Assembly: GCA_963838835.1 (NCBI GenBank)
Contig: CAWITA010000029.1
Location: forward strand, 10,471 to 74,470
Direction: 5' to 3'
Origin: Bog-473 sp963838835
GTDB lineage: Bacteria > Actinomycetota > Acidimicrobiia > Acidimicrobiales > RAAP-2
DNA: 64,000 nucleotides
The position numbers and the translations under genes were made by a program. This document shows positions 34,399-42,772 of the stretch, piece after piece (position 1 is the first letter of the stretch; each line of letters opens with the position of its first letter). The notes beneath the pieces are model-generated. The model worked only from the letters and a program-made list of their open reading frames with translations. It ran no database searches and was not told the origin of the DNA.

Positions 34399-34602
34399 AT
34401 GGCAACTGGTTCCGTAAAGTGGTTTAACGGTGAGAAGGGCTTCGGCTTCATCACCCAGGACGGTGGGGGCCCCGACGTGTTCGTGCATTTCAGCGCGATT
34501 GCAGGTACGGGCTACCGCAATCTCGAAGAAGGCCAGAAGGTCGAATTCGAGACCAACCAAGGGCCCAAGGGCTTGCAGGCCGCAAACGTGCGCGCTATCT
34601 AG
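34399..34602 (+). CDS. CspA-type cold-shock protein
   Basis: A 67-residue cold-shock domain protein, full length for the family. RNP1 is KGFGFI and RNP2 is VFVHF; the N-terminus ATGSVKWFNGEKGF is typical. It binds single-stranded RNA/DNA as a chaperone. ATG 34399 follows a purine-rich GAGAGGAG by 9 nt. The gene-free 230 bp upstream (34169-34398) are A+T-richer than average and could hold the long 5' leader usual for cold-shock mRNAs; I see no further specific element there. Confidence 0.95.
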   Translation: MATGSVKWFNGEKGFGFITQDGGGPDVFVHFSAIAGTGYRNLEEGQKVEFETNQGPKGLQAANVRAI

Positions 34603-34710
34603 CGGGCGCCGCTGGCGTCGGCTGGCGCCAGCGGTGAAGGTCTGACGCACAGGACTCCGCTTCCCAGGGGGGCGGAGTCCTGTCGCGTCTCGGGCGTGTT
34701 GACGGCCTGC

Positions 34711-34830
34711 GCCGGCGTGGGCCGGCGTTGGCCGGCGTTGGCCGGCGTTGACCGGCGTGGACCGGCGTGGGCCGGCGTGGACCGGTGTGGGCCGGCGTGG
34801 GCCGGCGTGGGCCGGCGTGGACCGGCGTTA
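34711..34830. repeat. 10-bp tandem repeat RCCGGCGTKG, 12 copies
   Basis: Twelve consecutive 10-mers (GCCGGCGTGG with G/A at position 1 and G/T at 9, one GT variant) fill 34711-34830. The last copy, ACCGGCGTTA, contains the stop codon of the minus-strand cysQ gene (TTA, 34828-34830), so on that strand the array begins in the stop codon and extends into the spacer toward the cold-shock gene, which is convergent. Confidence 0.95.
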
Positions 34831-35587
34831 CCAGTAGGGCCTGCGCTGCTGCATGGTGACCTCGAGCACCGCGGGTGCGTACTCCTTGCGGCACACCACG
34901 AGATCGGGCAGCCAGGCGTCGGGGTCCCCGTAGCGCAGGTCGTCCCCGTCGAGCCGGCTGGCGTGGAGGCCGCACGCAACAGCGACGGCCACCGGCGCGG
35001 CACGAGTCCCACTCGTACTGGCCTCCCGCGTGCACGTAGACATCGGCCGCCCCGAGGATGACGGCAGCGATCTTGGCGCCCGCCGATCCCATCGGCATCA
35101 TGACGCCGCCGAGCCGCTCGGTGACGTCGTAGGCGACGTCCGGTGGACGGCTCCGTGACACCACCACGCGCGGGCTCTCGCCGTCGGGGAAGGGAGGGAG
35201 GACCGGAGGATCGGCGGTGGAGAGGACGAGGTCGAGCGCAGGCAGGGCGACGGCGCCGACGGCGGCGGCGCCGCCCACGGCCAACGCCACGTGCACGGCC
35301 CAATCGCTGCGACCGCGCTCGCGGAACTCACGCGTGCCGTCCAGCGGGTCGACGATCCACAGCCGCCCGCCGCCCGCCACGTGCTCGAGCCCCTCCTCGG
35401 ACCGCACGTCGTCCTCGGGGTAGAGCCGGTTGAGCTCACCCACGAGGAGCTGGTGGGACATGCGATCTCCCGCGGTGCCGATGTCGCGCAGCGGCGGCGG
35501 ATCGGCGCGTAGCTTCATGAGCGCCCGCCCGGCCACCTCCGCCAGCGTGGCCGCGTCGCGGTGCTCGGCGACCAAGTCCTCGGGCAT
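34828..35587 (-). CDS. cysQ: 3'(2'),5'-bisphosphate nucleotidase CysQ (inositol monophosphatase family), frameshifted near 34998
   Basis: An FIG-superfamily phosphatase of about 252 residues once one base is removed. The first frame (35587 to about 35003) has the metal-binding SEEGLEH and WIVDPLDGTREF motifs; it runs into YEWDSC, and the second frame (about 34998-34828) continues with APVAVAVACGLHASRLDG and ends in VTMQQRRPYW. WDSCAPVAVA is the canonical CysQ third motif, which shows that the frame change in 34992-35003 (GC run) is one surplus base. CysQ hydrolyses PAP from sulfotransferase and sulfate-assimilation reactions; a sulfotransferase gene is at 22643. The start has TAAACA 6 nt upstream. 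Confidence 0.85.
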
Positions 35588-35596
35588 ATCCCTTGT

Positions 35597-36259
35597 TTAG
35601 ACCAAGCGCCTGTCGGTAGCCCACCTCGTCAGCTCGTGGCGAGTCGAGAGTTGCAACTTGCGCAGGACCGACGAGACGTGCGATTCGACGGTCTTGGCCG
35701 AAATGCTCAGGTCGCGCCCCACCTCTTTGTACGTGTACCCGCGGGCGATCAGGCGCAGCACCTCACGCTCGCGTGGCGAGAGCTGGTCGAGTTCGGGATC
35801 GAGCCCGAGGGTTGGTGCGCCGCCCTGGGCGAACGCGTCGAGGACGAAGCCGGCCAGGCGGGGGGAGAAAACCGCGTCGCCGGCGGCCACCCGGTACACC
35901 GCCTGGAGGAGCTCGGGCCCCGAGATGGTCTTGGTGATGTAGCCGCGCGCACCCGCCCGAATGACGTCGATCACGTCCTCGGGGGCGTCGGAGACCGAGA
36001 GCGCCAAGAACTGCACCTCGGGGTGGTGTGGGAGGACGCCGCGCAACACGGCGTGTCCACCACCGCCGGGCAGGTGCACGTCGAGCAGGACCACGTCGGG
36101 CAGGCGCTCGCTGATGAGCTCGATGGCCGCCGCCGCCTCGTCCGCCTCGCCCACCACCTCGACTGCGTCACCCAGTTCCGCCTTGACGCCGGCCCGGAAC
36201 ACGGCGTGATCCTCGACAAGAAAGATGCGGGGACGGCCCGCGCGCTCGCCGGGGCTCAT
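35597..36259 (-). CDS. NarL/LuxR-type response regulator of an envelope-stress-like two-component system
   Basis: A 220-residue response regulator. The receiver domain (8-125) has the acidic pocket VEDH and phospho-acceptor Asp60 in VVLLDVHLPG, with Lys in YITKTISGPEL; the LuxR-type helix-turn-helix is at about 152-215 (LSPREREVLRLIARGYTYKEV, SAKTVESHVSSVLRKL). Its ATG overlaps the stop of the histidine kinase gene (ATGA, 36256-36259), so the pair is one operon. The palindrome at 37740-37755 is a good candidate binding site (autoregulation). Confidence 0.92.
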   Translation of the reverse strand: MSPGERAGRPRIFLVEDHAVFRAGVKAELGDAVEVVGEADEAAAAIELISERLPDVVLLDVHLPGGGGHAVLRGVLPHHPEVQFLALSVSDAPEDVIDVIRAGARGYITKTISGPELLQAVYRVAAGDAVFSPRLAGFVLDAFAQGGAPTLGLDPELDQLSPREREVLRLIARGYTYKEVGRDLSISAKTVESHVSSVLRKLQLSTRHELTRWATDRRLV

Positions 36260-37749
36260 TTGACCCGCTCTCGGCGCGGCATGGAGAGCTGGACCTCGGC
36301 CCCCTCGCCCGGTGCGGAGCGCACGACGGCCGAGCCGCCGAAGCGCGCCACGCGGGCCCGAATGGACTGGGCGATGCCCTGGCGGTCCCCGGGCACCGCG
36401 TCGGGGTCGAAGCCGCGGCCACGGTCCCGCACGTAGAGCATGACCGTGTCCGGCTCGACCTCGGCGTAGACCGAGACCTGATCGGCGCCGGACCACTTGG
36501 CGGCGTTCACCGTGGCCTCGCGGGCCGCATCGAGGAGCGCACGGAGGGCATCGTCGAGCTCGCAGTCGCCCACCATGACCACCTGCACCGCGATGCCGTG
36601 GTCGGCCTCCACCTGGCGCTGCAACAGGCCGATCCCCTCGGCCAACATGGTGGCGTCCTCCCCGATCGCTCCGGGTGGTCGGCCCTCGAACAGCCAGGCT
36701 CTGAGCTCGCGCTCTTGGGCCCGGGCCAGGCGTACCACGTTCTGGGGGTCATCGGCGGACCGCTGGATCAGGGCCAGGGTCTGGAGGACCGAGTCGTGGA
36801 CGTGCGCCGCCATCTGGGCGCGCTCCTCGGCCAGCGCGCGCGCCTGGCGCTCGGCAATGAGGTCCCGGGCGAGGCTGAGCCACCAGGGACCGAAGATGAT
36901 GACGGCCGCCGCGACCACCAGCGCGGCCCCTCCCACGGGCCGCAGTGCCGCCTTCGTGGTGTGTCCCTCGACCAGCACGACGATCCCGCCGGCGGCGATC
37001 AGGCCACCGACGACGACGCGGATGATGAGCCAGCGACGTCCGCGACTGTGGGTGGTGTCGCCCCCCAGCAGCGGGACGACGTCGCTGTCGATGAAGGCCC
37101 TCTCCGACTCGTCTGCGTTGCGCCAGATCAGGATGACGACGCCGACGGCAAGAAGCGTCGGCCAGCCGATGAACCCCACGAAGGCGACGTGCAGGGTGCT
37201 CGTGATCAGCTGCAACGCGATGAGCAGGGGGAGCAGGATGGCGGCAATCAGACGGATGCCGCGGCGGTCGTTGATGGCCCGGGAATAGATGTTGCCCTTC
37301 TCGCCCTCCATGGGGATCAACAACCAGGCCATGGCGTAGACGAACACCATGACGCCACTCATGACCGCGAGGAGCACGAAGCCGATGCGCACCCACGTGA
37401 CGTCGATCCCGGTCGCCCTCGAGACGGCTCCGCAGACGCCGCCGAGGACCCGGTTGTCCGTGCTCCGCCGGAGGCTGCGCAACCGCCGGCCGACCTGGTG
37501 ATGGTGGTGGTCGTGCCGTTGGCGCAGGTCCGACCAGGGCCCCTGGCGGTGCGACCAGGGCCGGTCGCGGTAGGTCCAGTGCCCGTTCGGGCCGCTCGAT
37601 CCCCCGTCGGGCGGGCTCCACCGGCCGGGCGCGCGCTGCGGTGGCTCTGTCGGGCGGCCACCGTCGGTGAGGGGACGCGTGCCGGGATCGGGTGCCTCTG
37701 CGATACCTCGATGATCGCGCGGCGAGGAGAGGGTCGCCATCAGGGACAT
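36256..37749 (-). CDS. PspC-domain sensor histidine kinase (EsrS/MacS-like)
   Basis: A 497-residue membrane kinase. Residues 1-100 are hydrophilic; about 105-165 is a PspC domain (RVLGGVCGAVSRATGIDVTWVR then a hydrophobic MAWLLIP), followed by further membrane helices to about residue 300. The kinase core begins AAHVHDSVLQTLALIQ with phospho-acceptor His318, as in NarX/DesK-type kinases, and ends with the ATPase N and G boxes (DAAREATVNAAKWSG, VRDRGRGFDPD). PspC-kinase plus NarL regulator divergent from PspC-domain proteins is the arrangement of EsrISR of Corynebacterium and MacRS of Streptomyces, both envelope-stress systems. ATG 37740 is an equally good start. Confidence 0.88.
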   Translation of the reverse strand: MSLMATLSSPRDHRGIAEAPDPGTRPLTDGGRPTEPPQRAPGRWSPPDGGSSGPNGHWTYRDRPWSHRQGPWSDLRQRHDHHHHQVGRRLRSLRRSTDNRVLGGVCGAVSRATGIDVTWVRIGFVLLAVMSGVMVFVYAMAWLLIPMEGEKGNIYSRAINDRRGIRLIAAILLPLLIALQLITSTLHVAFVGFIGWPTLLAVGVVILIWRNADESERAFIDSDVVPLLGGDTTHSRGRRWLIIRVVVGGLIAAGGIVVLVEGHTTKAALRPVGGAALVVAAAVIIFGPWWLSLARDLIAERQARALAEERAQMAAHVHDSVLQTLALIQRSADDPQNVVRLARAQERELRAWLFEGRPPGAIGEDATMLAEGIGLLQRQVEADHGIAVQVVMVGDCELDDALRALLDAAREATVNAAKWSGADQVSVYAEVEPDTVMLYVRDRGRGFDPDAVPGDRQGIAQSIRARVARFGGSAVVRSAPGEGAEVQLSMPRRERVK

Positions 37750-37777
37750 CCCTGAGAGTTCGGGGATGTGCTCAGGG
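37740..37777. promoter_or_regulatory. candidate response-regulator operator cluster
   Basis: TCAGGGACATCCCTGA (37740-37755) has 7-bp perfect arms separated by 2 nt. A third half-site, CTCAGGG, follows at 37771-37777 and is inverted relative to CCCTGAG at 37750-37756. The cluster lies in the divergent promoter between the kinase operon and the pspC gene. The 7-2-7 architecture equals that reported for MacR of Streptomyces (TGAGTAC-nn-GTACTCA), with a different sequence. Confidence 0.6.
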
Positions 37778-37833
37778 TCTGACCAGGGTGTTGCCGGATT
37801 CACGCTCAAGGCCCTGGGCTTCAGGCTGGTTGC

Positions 37834-38217
37834 ATGGACACCGCACCCGATGAGACCCCAAGGACCTCGGCCCACGAGCAGCCGGGGCCGATCCCCCCGA
37901 CCCCATCGACCGCACAGCCCGGAGAGCCCGGAGAGCCCGGAGAGCCCGGCGTGCCCGGCGTGCCCGGCGTGCCCGGCGAGCAGCGCCTCCACCGCGTCGG
38001 CCGCGGGCGCATGCTCGCCGGCGTGGCCGCCGGCGTGGCCGACTACTTCGACGTCGACCCGACGCTCGTCCGCATCGGCTTCGTCGTCCTGGCCTTCTTG
38101 GGCGGCCTGGCCGTGCCCCTGTACCTGGCCGGATGGCTCCTCATCCCCGATGAGGACAGCGACGTCTCGGTCGCCGAGGAGCTGCTCGCCCATGAGCGAC
38201 CCCGCAGCGCCTACTGA
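37834..38217 (+). CDS. PspC domain-containing membrane protein with collagen-like GXP repeats
   Basis: A 127-residue protein. Residues 1-28 are polar and Pro rich, 29-46 are six Gly-X-Pro triplets (GEPGEPGEPGVPGVPGVPG), and 50-110 are a PspC domain (LHRVGRGRMLAGVAAGVADYF, then a hydrophobic helix ending LAGWLLIPDEDSD). PspC proteins sit in the membrane and interact with envelope-stress sensors. It is divergent from the PspC histidine kinase operon, the position of EsrI, which restrains its kinase. The GXP tract is encoded by a 9-bp tandem repeat (37921-37974) and its length may vary. Confidence 0.85.
   Translation: MDTAPDETPRTSAHEQPGPIPPTPSTAQPGEPGEPGEPGVPGVPGVPGEQRLHRVGRGRMLAGVAAGVADYFDVDPTLVRIGFVVLAFLGGLAVPLYLAGWLLIPDEDSDVSVAEELLAHERPRSAY
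37921..37974 (+). repeat. 9-bp coding tandem repeat (GGAGAGCCC x3, GGCGTGCCC x3)
   Basis: Six in-frame 9-bp units inside the pspC-like gene encode GEP three times and GVP three times. Because the unit is a multiple of 3, copy-number changes would lengthen or shorten the linker without a frameshift. Confidence 0.93.
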
Positions 38218-38331
38218 ACGAACCCACCACCACGCAACCGTTCCTTGTGCGATCGCTCTGACGACACCGCACCCGATCCCCCGAACCGATCCCCCGACCG
38301 ACCGACGATCCCCGACCGAGAGGAGACCCCG

Positions 38332-38820
38332 ATGCGCTACCGCTGGGACCCCGCCTACCCAATGGGCCGCCGCGACACGCCCGCCTCCGACGCCAAGCTG
38401 CGGGCGTCGGACAACGAGCGCAACGCGGTGGCCGACAAGCTGGCCCGCCACTACGCCGAGGGGCGCCTCGACGAGACCGAGTTCAAGCAGCGCCTCGACA
38501 CGGCCATGTCGGCCACCACGCGGGGCGACCTCACGGGCCTGTTCGACGACCTCCCTCGGCTCCCGAGCCCGCCGCCTCCGCCGCCACCGCGGCACCGCCG
38601 GGTCCTCCCCTGGGTCTTCCTCATCGTCTTTTTCGCCATCGTCGCCGGGGCGACCCTCCCCTTCTACCCGCTCTATCACGTGCCGTGGCTCTTGGTCGCC
38701 ATCGTGGGATTCGTGCTGTGGCGCCGGGCGGTCGGCGGCCACCGGCAGCACCACCACCGTGGCGATGGTGACGACGGCTACGGCGGTGTGGGTCGGCCCA
38801 ACTCGGTCATGGACCACTGA
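38332..38820 (+). CDS. DUF1707 domain membrane protein
   Basis: A 162-residue protein. Residues about 20-72 are a DUF1707 domain (LRASDNERNAVADKLARHYAEGRL, DETEFKQRLDTAMSATTRGDL, LFDDLP), a short helical module common in actinobacterial membrane proteins. A poly-Pro hinge (residues 80-87) leads to two membrane helices (about 95-135), and the tail is His/Gly/Asp rich. ATG 38332 has GAGAGGAG 6 nt upstream. It follows the PspC gene and is probably co-transcribed and part of the same stress response. Confidence 0.82.
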   Translation: MRYRWDPAYPMGRRDTPASDAKLRASDNERNAVADKLARHYAEGRLDETEFKQRLDTAMSATTRGDLTGLFDDLPRLPSPPPPPPPRHRRVLPWVFLIVFFAIVAGATLPFYPLYHVPWLLVAIVGFVLWRRAVGGHRQHHHRGDGDDGYGGVGRPNSVMDH

Positions 38821-38823
38821 GCC

Positions 38824-39303
38824 GTGCGAACCCACTCCCCCTACACGCAAACCGACGGTGACGGCGCCGGCGCCCTGCGCTCGATGGAGCTCTTCGCCGG
38901 TCTCCCGGAGGACGAGCTCGAGGAGATGGCCGCGTTGTGCGACATCTCGACGGCGCACCCAGGTCAGGTCGTCCAGGCCCAGGACGTGCCGGTCCGTCTG
39001 TGGCACGTGGTCTCGAGCGGTCACGCGGTCGTGCAGCGCGACGGCACCCCGATCGGCTTGCTCGGTCGGGGTGACTCCTGGTCCGAGCACTCGCTCCTCA
39101 ACGGGCTGCGTTCCTCCATCGCCGTCGTGGCGCTTTCGCCGCTGACGCTGTTCACCCTGAGCCTGCGCCAATTCTTCGCGATCCCCGAGCACCACCCGGT
39201 CCTGGGCGGGCGCCTGGTGGCGCGGTCGGCCACCTCGGCCGACCGCCTGGCCTTGCCCTTCTACGACGCCTTGGTGCACCTGGGCCTGGCCGGTGGTGGC
39301 TGA
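38824..39303 (+). CDS. cyclic-nucleotide-binding-fold protein without DNA-binding domain
   Basis: A 159-residue protein with one Crp-type beta-barrel: LFAGLPEDELEEMAALCDIST at 23-43, VVQAQDVPVRLWHVVSSGHAVVQ at 52-73, and a loop GRGDSWSEHSLLNG where cNMP-binding proteins have the phosphate-binding cassette. The Arg that holds the cyclic phosphate is not evident, so ligand binding is doubtful. There is no helix-turn-helix. GTG 38824 is 3 nt after the DUF1707 stop, which indicates translation from the same mRNA as the PspC/DUF1707 genes. Confidence 0.7.
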   Translation: MRTHSPYTQTDGDGAGALRSMELFAGLPEDELEEMAALCDISTAHPGQVVQAQDVPVRLWHVVSSGHAVVQRDGTPIGLLGRGDSWSEHSLLNGLRSSIAVVALSPLTLFTLSLRQFFAIPEHHPVLGGRLVARSATSADRLALPFYDALVHLGLAGGG

Positions 39304-39393
39304 ACGAGCGGTGCCCCTGCTGCCGGTACGATCGGGGCGTCCCGTGACGCCCGCCCGTGGCGGCGTCGAACGAGTCTGAGGAGATCCCCCCTA

Positions 39394-41646
39394 ATGCGCA
39401 CCCTGGCCGGGTGGTGTGTCCGTCATCGCCGTAGCGTCCTCCTCTTGTGGCTGGCCGTGCTGGTGAGCTCCATCTTCATTGTCTCGTCCGTCGGTACGAG
39501 CTATTCGAACAACTTCCAGTTCCCGCACACCCAGTCGTTCGACGCCATCAACCTCCTCAAGTCCGTGGCCCCGGCCCATTCGGGCGACACCGAGCAGGTG
39601 GTCTTCGGGACCTCGGGTGACGCCCGCCTCACGGACCCCGCGGTCGGCCAGCGCATCAACAAGATGGTGGAGGAGATCAACGCACTGCCCAACGTGACCG
39701 CGGTCACCAGCCCCTACGACGCCGCCGGCAACCTCATCAACCCGACCGAGAATCCGAACATCAATCACGACCAAACGGTCGGGTTCTTCCAGGTCAACTT
39801 CGACAAACAGACGAACAACATCTCGAACAGCGAGGCGAAGACCTTCGTCAACACGGTCACCAGGACGTCGGGCGACGGTTTGACGGTCGCCGTGACCGGT
39901 CCGCTGGCCGAAAACGCCAACAACCAGTCCTTCAGCAGTACCGGACTGGGCGTGCTGTTGGCGCTGATCGTGCTGCTGCTCGTCTTCGGGTCGATCTTCG
40001 CCGCCATCCTCCCGATCCTCTCTGCGCTGTTCGCATTGGGAACGGCGGTCGGTGTGATCGGCGTGCTCAGCCACGGCATCGGCATGCCCTCGATCTCGCC
40101 CGAGCTCACCCTCCTGATCGGGCTGGGGGTCGGCGTCGACTACGCCCTCTTCATCGTGACACGGCACCGGCAGGGCCTCATCGCCGGGCGCGACGTGGAG
40201 TCCTCGATCGTCAACGCGGTGAACACCTCGGGCCGCGCCGTGCTCTTCGCCGGGATCATCGTCTGCATCGCGCTGCTCGGCATGTTCGCCCTCGGCGTGA
40301 GCTTCCTTTACGGCCTGGCCGTGGCCGCCGCCATCGGCGTGGCGCTCACCATGGTGGCGGCCCTCACCCTCCTGCCCGCCATGCTCGGCTTCATCGGTCC
40401 CAAGGTCATGAGCCGCAAGCAGAAGAGGAACCTGGCCGAGAATGGCCCGCGCATCGTCGGCGCAGACAGCAAGGGTTTCTGGCCCAACTGGGCCGACCGG
40501 GTGCAGAAGTACCCGTGGCTCTCGGCCGGCGTGGCCCTGATCATCATCGTGGCCATCGCCCTCCCCTTCTTCTCGCTCCAGCTGGGCTCGGCCGACCAGG
40601 GCACTGACCCGGCCGGAACGCCGACGCGGGTCGCCTTCGACATGCTGTCCAAGGGGTTCGGACCGGGGTACAACGGCCCCTTGATGCTCGTGGCCGTGGT
40701 GCAGCCGGACCAGCATGCCGTCATCGACAACGTCAGACACGAGGTCATGCAGCAACCCGACGTGCACTCTGTCGCCCCTGCGCTCTACATCCCGAGCAAG
40801 ACGGGCAACGGGGACGTCGTGCTCGTCAACGTCTATCCCAACTCGGCCCCGCAGGACGCGTCGACCACCGACCTGGTGAACCACCTGCGGAGCGACACCG
40901 TCCCCCAGGCGGTCGGGCACTCCGGCGTGAACATCCTGGTCGGGGGGACGACCGCCATCTACATCGACTTCGCCAACGTCCTGAGCGCCAAGTTGCCGCT
41001 CTTCATCGGCCTGGTCGTGCTGCTGTCCTTCCTGCTTCTCATGACCGTGTTCCGAAGCTTCGTGATCCCGTTGACCGCGGCGTGCATGAACCTGCTGTCC
41101 ATCGGCGCGGCGCTCGGCATGCTCGTGGCGGTCTTCCAGTGGGGTGACCTGGGCTCGCTCATCGGCCTGCAGGGCACCAGCCCGGTCGAGGCGTTCCTCC
41201 CCGTCATGCTCTTCGCCATCCTCTTCGGGCTGTCGATGGACTACCAGGTCTTCCTGGTGTCACGGATGCACGAGGAGTACATCAAGTCCGGCGGCGACAA
41301 CAGGGTCGCCGTGCGCAACGGCTTGGCCGCGACCGGCAAGACGATCACGGCAGCCGCGCTGATCATGATCCTCGTCTTCGGCTCGTTCATCCTGGGCGGG
41401 AACCGCATCATCAAGGAGTTCGGTATCGGGCTGGCCGGCGGGATCCTCGTCGATGCCCTCCTCATCCGGATGGCCATCGTCCCCTCGATCATGATGATGT
41501 TCGGCAAGGCCAACTGGTGGTTCCCGGCCTGGCTGGACCGGATCCTCCCCAAGCTGTCCGTCGACGCCGACGATCTGGCGACCCCCTCCCAAGACGAGAC
41601 GGGGATGGAGCCCGAGCCCGAACTCGCCCGCACGCTCTCGCCCTAG
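39394..41646 (+). CDS. MMPL/RND family transporter
   Basis: A 750-residue MmpL-type exporter with two RND repeats. Helix 1 is at about 13-33; the first porter loop (35-180) precedes five helices (about 185-345) with GLGVGVDYALFIVTRH. A second loop (about 400-530) precedes five helices (about 533-725) with LFGLSMDYQVFLVSRMHEEY. The Asp-Tyr pairs in these motifs are the proton-relay residues of the family. MmpL proteins export lipids, siderophores or small molecules across the membrane. Purine-rich GAGGAG is 9 nt upstream of the ATG. The gene stands alone; no MmpS partner is present. Confidence 0.93.
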   Translation: MRTLAGWCVRHRRSVLLLWLAVLVSSIFIVSSVGTSYSNNFQFPHTQSFDAINLLKSVAPAHSGDTEQVVFGTSGDARLTDPAVGQRINKMVEEINALPNVTAVTSPYDAAGNLINPTENPNINHDQTVGFFQVNFDKQTNNISNSEAKTFVNTVTRTSGDGLTVAVTGPLAENANNQSFSSTGLGVLLALIVLLLVFGSIFAAILPILSALFALGTAVGVIGVLSHGIGMPSISPELTLLIGLGVGVDYALFIVTRHRQGLIAGRDVESSIVNAVNTSGRAVLFAGIIVCIALLGMFALGVSFLYGLAVAAAIGVALTMVAALTLLPAMLGFIGPKVMSRKQKRNLAENGPRIVGADSKGFWPNWADRVQKYPWLSAGVALIIIVAIALPFFSLQLGSADQGTDPAGTPTRVAFDMLSKGFGPGYNGPLMLVAVVQPDQHAVIDNVRHEVMQQPDVHSVAPALYIPSKTGNGDVVLVNVYPNSAPQDASTTDLVNHLRSDTVPQAVGHSGVNILVGGTTAIYIDFANVLSAKLPLFIGLVVLLSFLLLMTVFRSFVIPLTAACMNLLSIGAALGMLVAVFQWGDLGSLIGLQGTSPVEAFLPVMLFAILFGLSMDYQVFLVSRMHEEYIKSGGDNRVAVRNGLAATGKTITAAALIMILVFGSFILGGNRIIKEFGIGLAGGILVDALLIRMAIVPSIMMMFGKANWWFPAWLDRILPKLSVDADDLATPSQDETGMEPEPELARTLSP

Positions 41647-41695
41647 GTCCCCCGCCCTGCCTTCCGCCCGGCCGACGACCCTCGGGCTCGGGTCC

Positions 41696-42667
41696 TCACC
41701 AGGCGTAGTCCTCCGGTGCCGTCTTGTAGCCCGGGAAGATCTCGTCGAGGCGATCGAGGACCTTGTCGTCGAGCGTGATCTCGACCGCGCGCAGGGCCGA
41801 CTCGAGATGCTCGGGCGTGCGCGGTCCGACGATCGGGCCAGTGACGGCCGGTCTCGTCAGCAACCAGGCCAGCCCGACGGTGCCGGGATCCTCGCCCAAT
41901 TCCGCGCAGAGGTCCTCGTAGGCCTCGAGCTGCGCACGCCGCTTCTCGATGGTCTCTGCGGCGCGCCCGGCGTAGCGCCGAGACCCGTCGCGCTCCTTGC
42001 GCACGACGCCGCCGAGCAGCCCGCCCTGGAGCGGCGACCACGGGATCACGCCCAGCCCGTAGGTCTCGGCCGCCGGCAGCACCTCGCGCTCGACGTCACG
42101 CACGATGAGGTTGTAGATCGACTGCTCGCTGACCAGCCCCATGAAGTTCCGCCGGGATGCGGCCTCCTGGGCCCGCGCGATGTGCCAGCCTGCGAAATTG
42201 GACGACCCCACGTAGAGGATCTTGCCCTCGTGGCGCAGCACCTCCATGGCCTCCCAGATCTCGTCCCAGCCGCTGCGACGGTCGATGTGATGCATCTGGT
42301 ACAGGTCGATGTAGTCGGTCTGGAGGCGGCGCAGGCTGGCGTCGCAGGCCCGACGGATGTTGAGCGCCGACAGGCGGCCCTCGTTGGGCCACTCCCCCAT
42401 GTCCCCGTACAGCTTGGTGGCGATGACCGTCCTCTCCCGGCGGCCGCCTCCCTGGGCGAACCAGCGGCCGACGATCTCCTCGGTCGCCCCCCGGCCCTTG
42501 GAGCGGCCGTAGACGTTGGCCGTGTCGAAGAAGTTGATCCCGGCCTCCAATCCGGCGTCCATGATGGAAAACGAGGTCGGCTCGTCCGTCTCGGGCCCAA
42601 AGTTCATGGTGCCGAGGCAGATGCGGCTGACGGTGAGGCCGGTCCGGCCCAGGTGTGTGTAGCGCAT
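41696..42667 (-). CDS. aldo/keto reductase
   Basis: A 323-residue NADPH-dependent AKR. The catalytic tetrad is visible: Asp in NFFDTANVYG, Tyr in the same segment, Lys in VIATKLYG and His in YQMHHIDR. The C-terminal cofactor part VGLAWLLTRPAVTGPIVGPR is the usual AKR11/12-like sequence. ATG 42667 was selected because TATGGT (42675-42680, minus strand) lies 7 nt upstream; the ATG at 42679 is inside that hexamer. It is divergent from the DUF35/thiolase pair with a 105-bp gap. Substrate unknown. Confidence 0.9.
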   Translation of the reverse strand: MRYTHLGRTGLTVSRICLGTMNFGPETDEPTSFSIMDAGLEAGINFFDTANVYGRSKGRGATEEIVGRWFAQGGGRRERTVIATKLYGDMGEWPNEGRLSALNIRRACDASLRRLQTDYIDLYQMHHIDRRSGWDEIWEAMEVLRHEGKILYVGSSNFAGWHIARAQEAASRRNFMGLVSEQSIYNLIVRDVEREVLPAAETYGLGVIPWSPLQGGLLGGVVRKERDGSRRYAGRAAETIEKRRAQLEAYEDLCAELGEDPGTVGLAWLLTRPAVTGPIVGPRTPEHLESALRAVEITLDDKVLDRLDEIFPGYKTAPEDYAW

Positions 42668-42674
42668 GACGTCG

Positions 42675-42680
42675 ACCATA
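42675..42680 (-). promoter_or_regulatory. leaderless -10 element (TATGGT) for the aldo/keto reductase
   Basis: TATGGT on the minus strand, then 7 nt, then ATG 42667; no ribosome binding site. Confidence 0.55.
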
Positions 42681-42732
42681 ACGGCCGAGACGGGAACAGA
42701 GGCCCGATTAGCGGTTCTTTTCCGGCTCCCGC

Positions 42733-42755
42733 TAGCGTGAGAACACGATTCTCAC
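42733..42755 (+). promoter_or_regulatory. -10 element (TAGCGT) overlapped by operator GTGAGAACACGATTCTCAC
   Basis: TAGCGT (42733-42738) is a candidate -10 for the DUF35/thiolase pair. A perfect inverted repeat with 7-bp arms and a 5-nt centre (42737-42755) begins inside it and covers the expected transcription start, the classic position for a TetR-type repressor. The transcript would have a leader of about 28 nt. Confidence 0.6.
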
Positions 42756-42772
42756 CCGAACTTGGGGGCACG

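Noticed and set aside
34711..34830. CRISPR array
   Set aside because: Units are 10 bp, contiguous, without spacers, and no cas gene is in the window.
36256..39279. A 1007-codon minus-strand frame extending the histidine kinase over the PspC, DUF1707 and cNMP-fold genes
   Set aside because: Only the part up to 37749 has kinase/PspC homology; the rest is antisense to three plausible plus-strand genes and has low-complexity composition.
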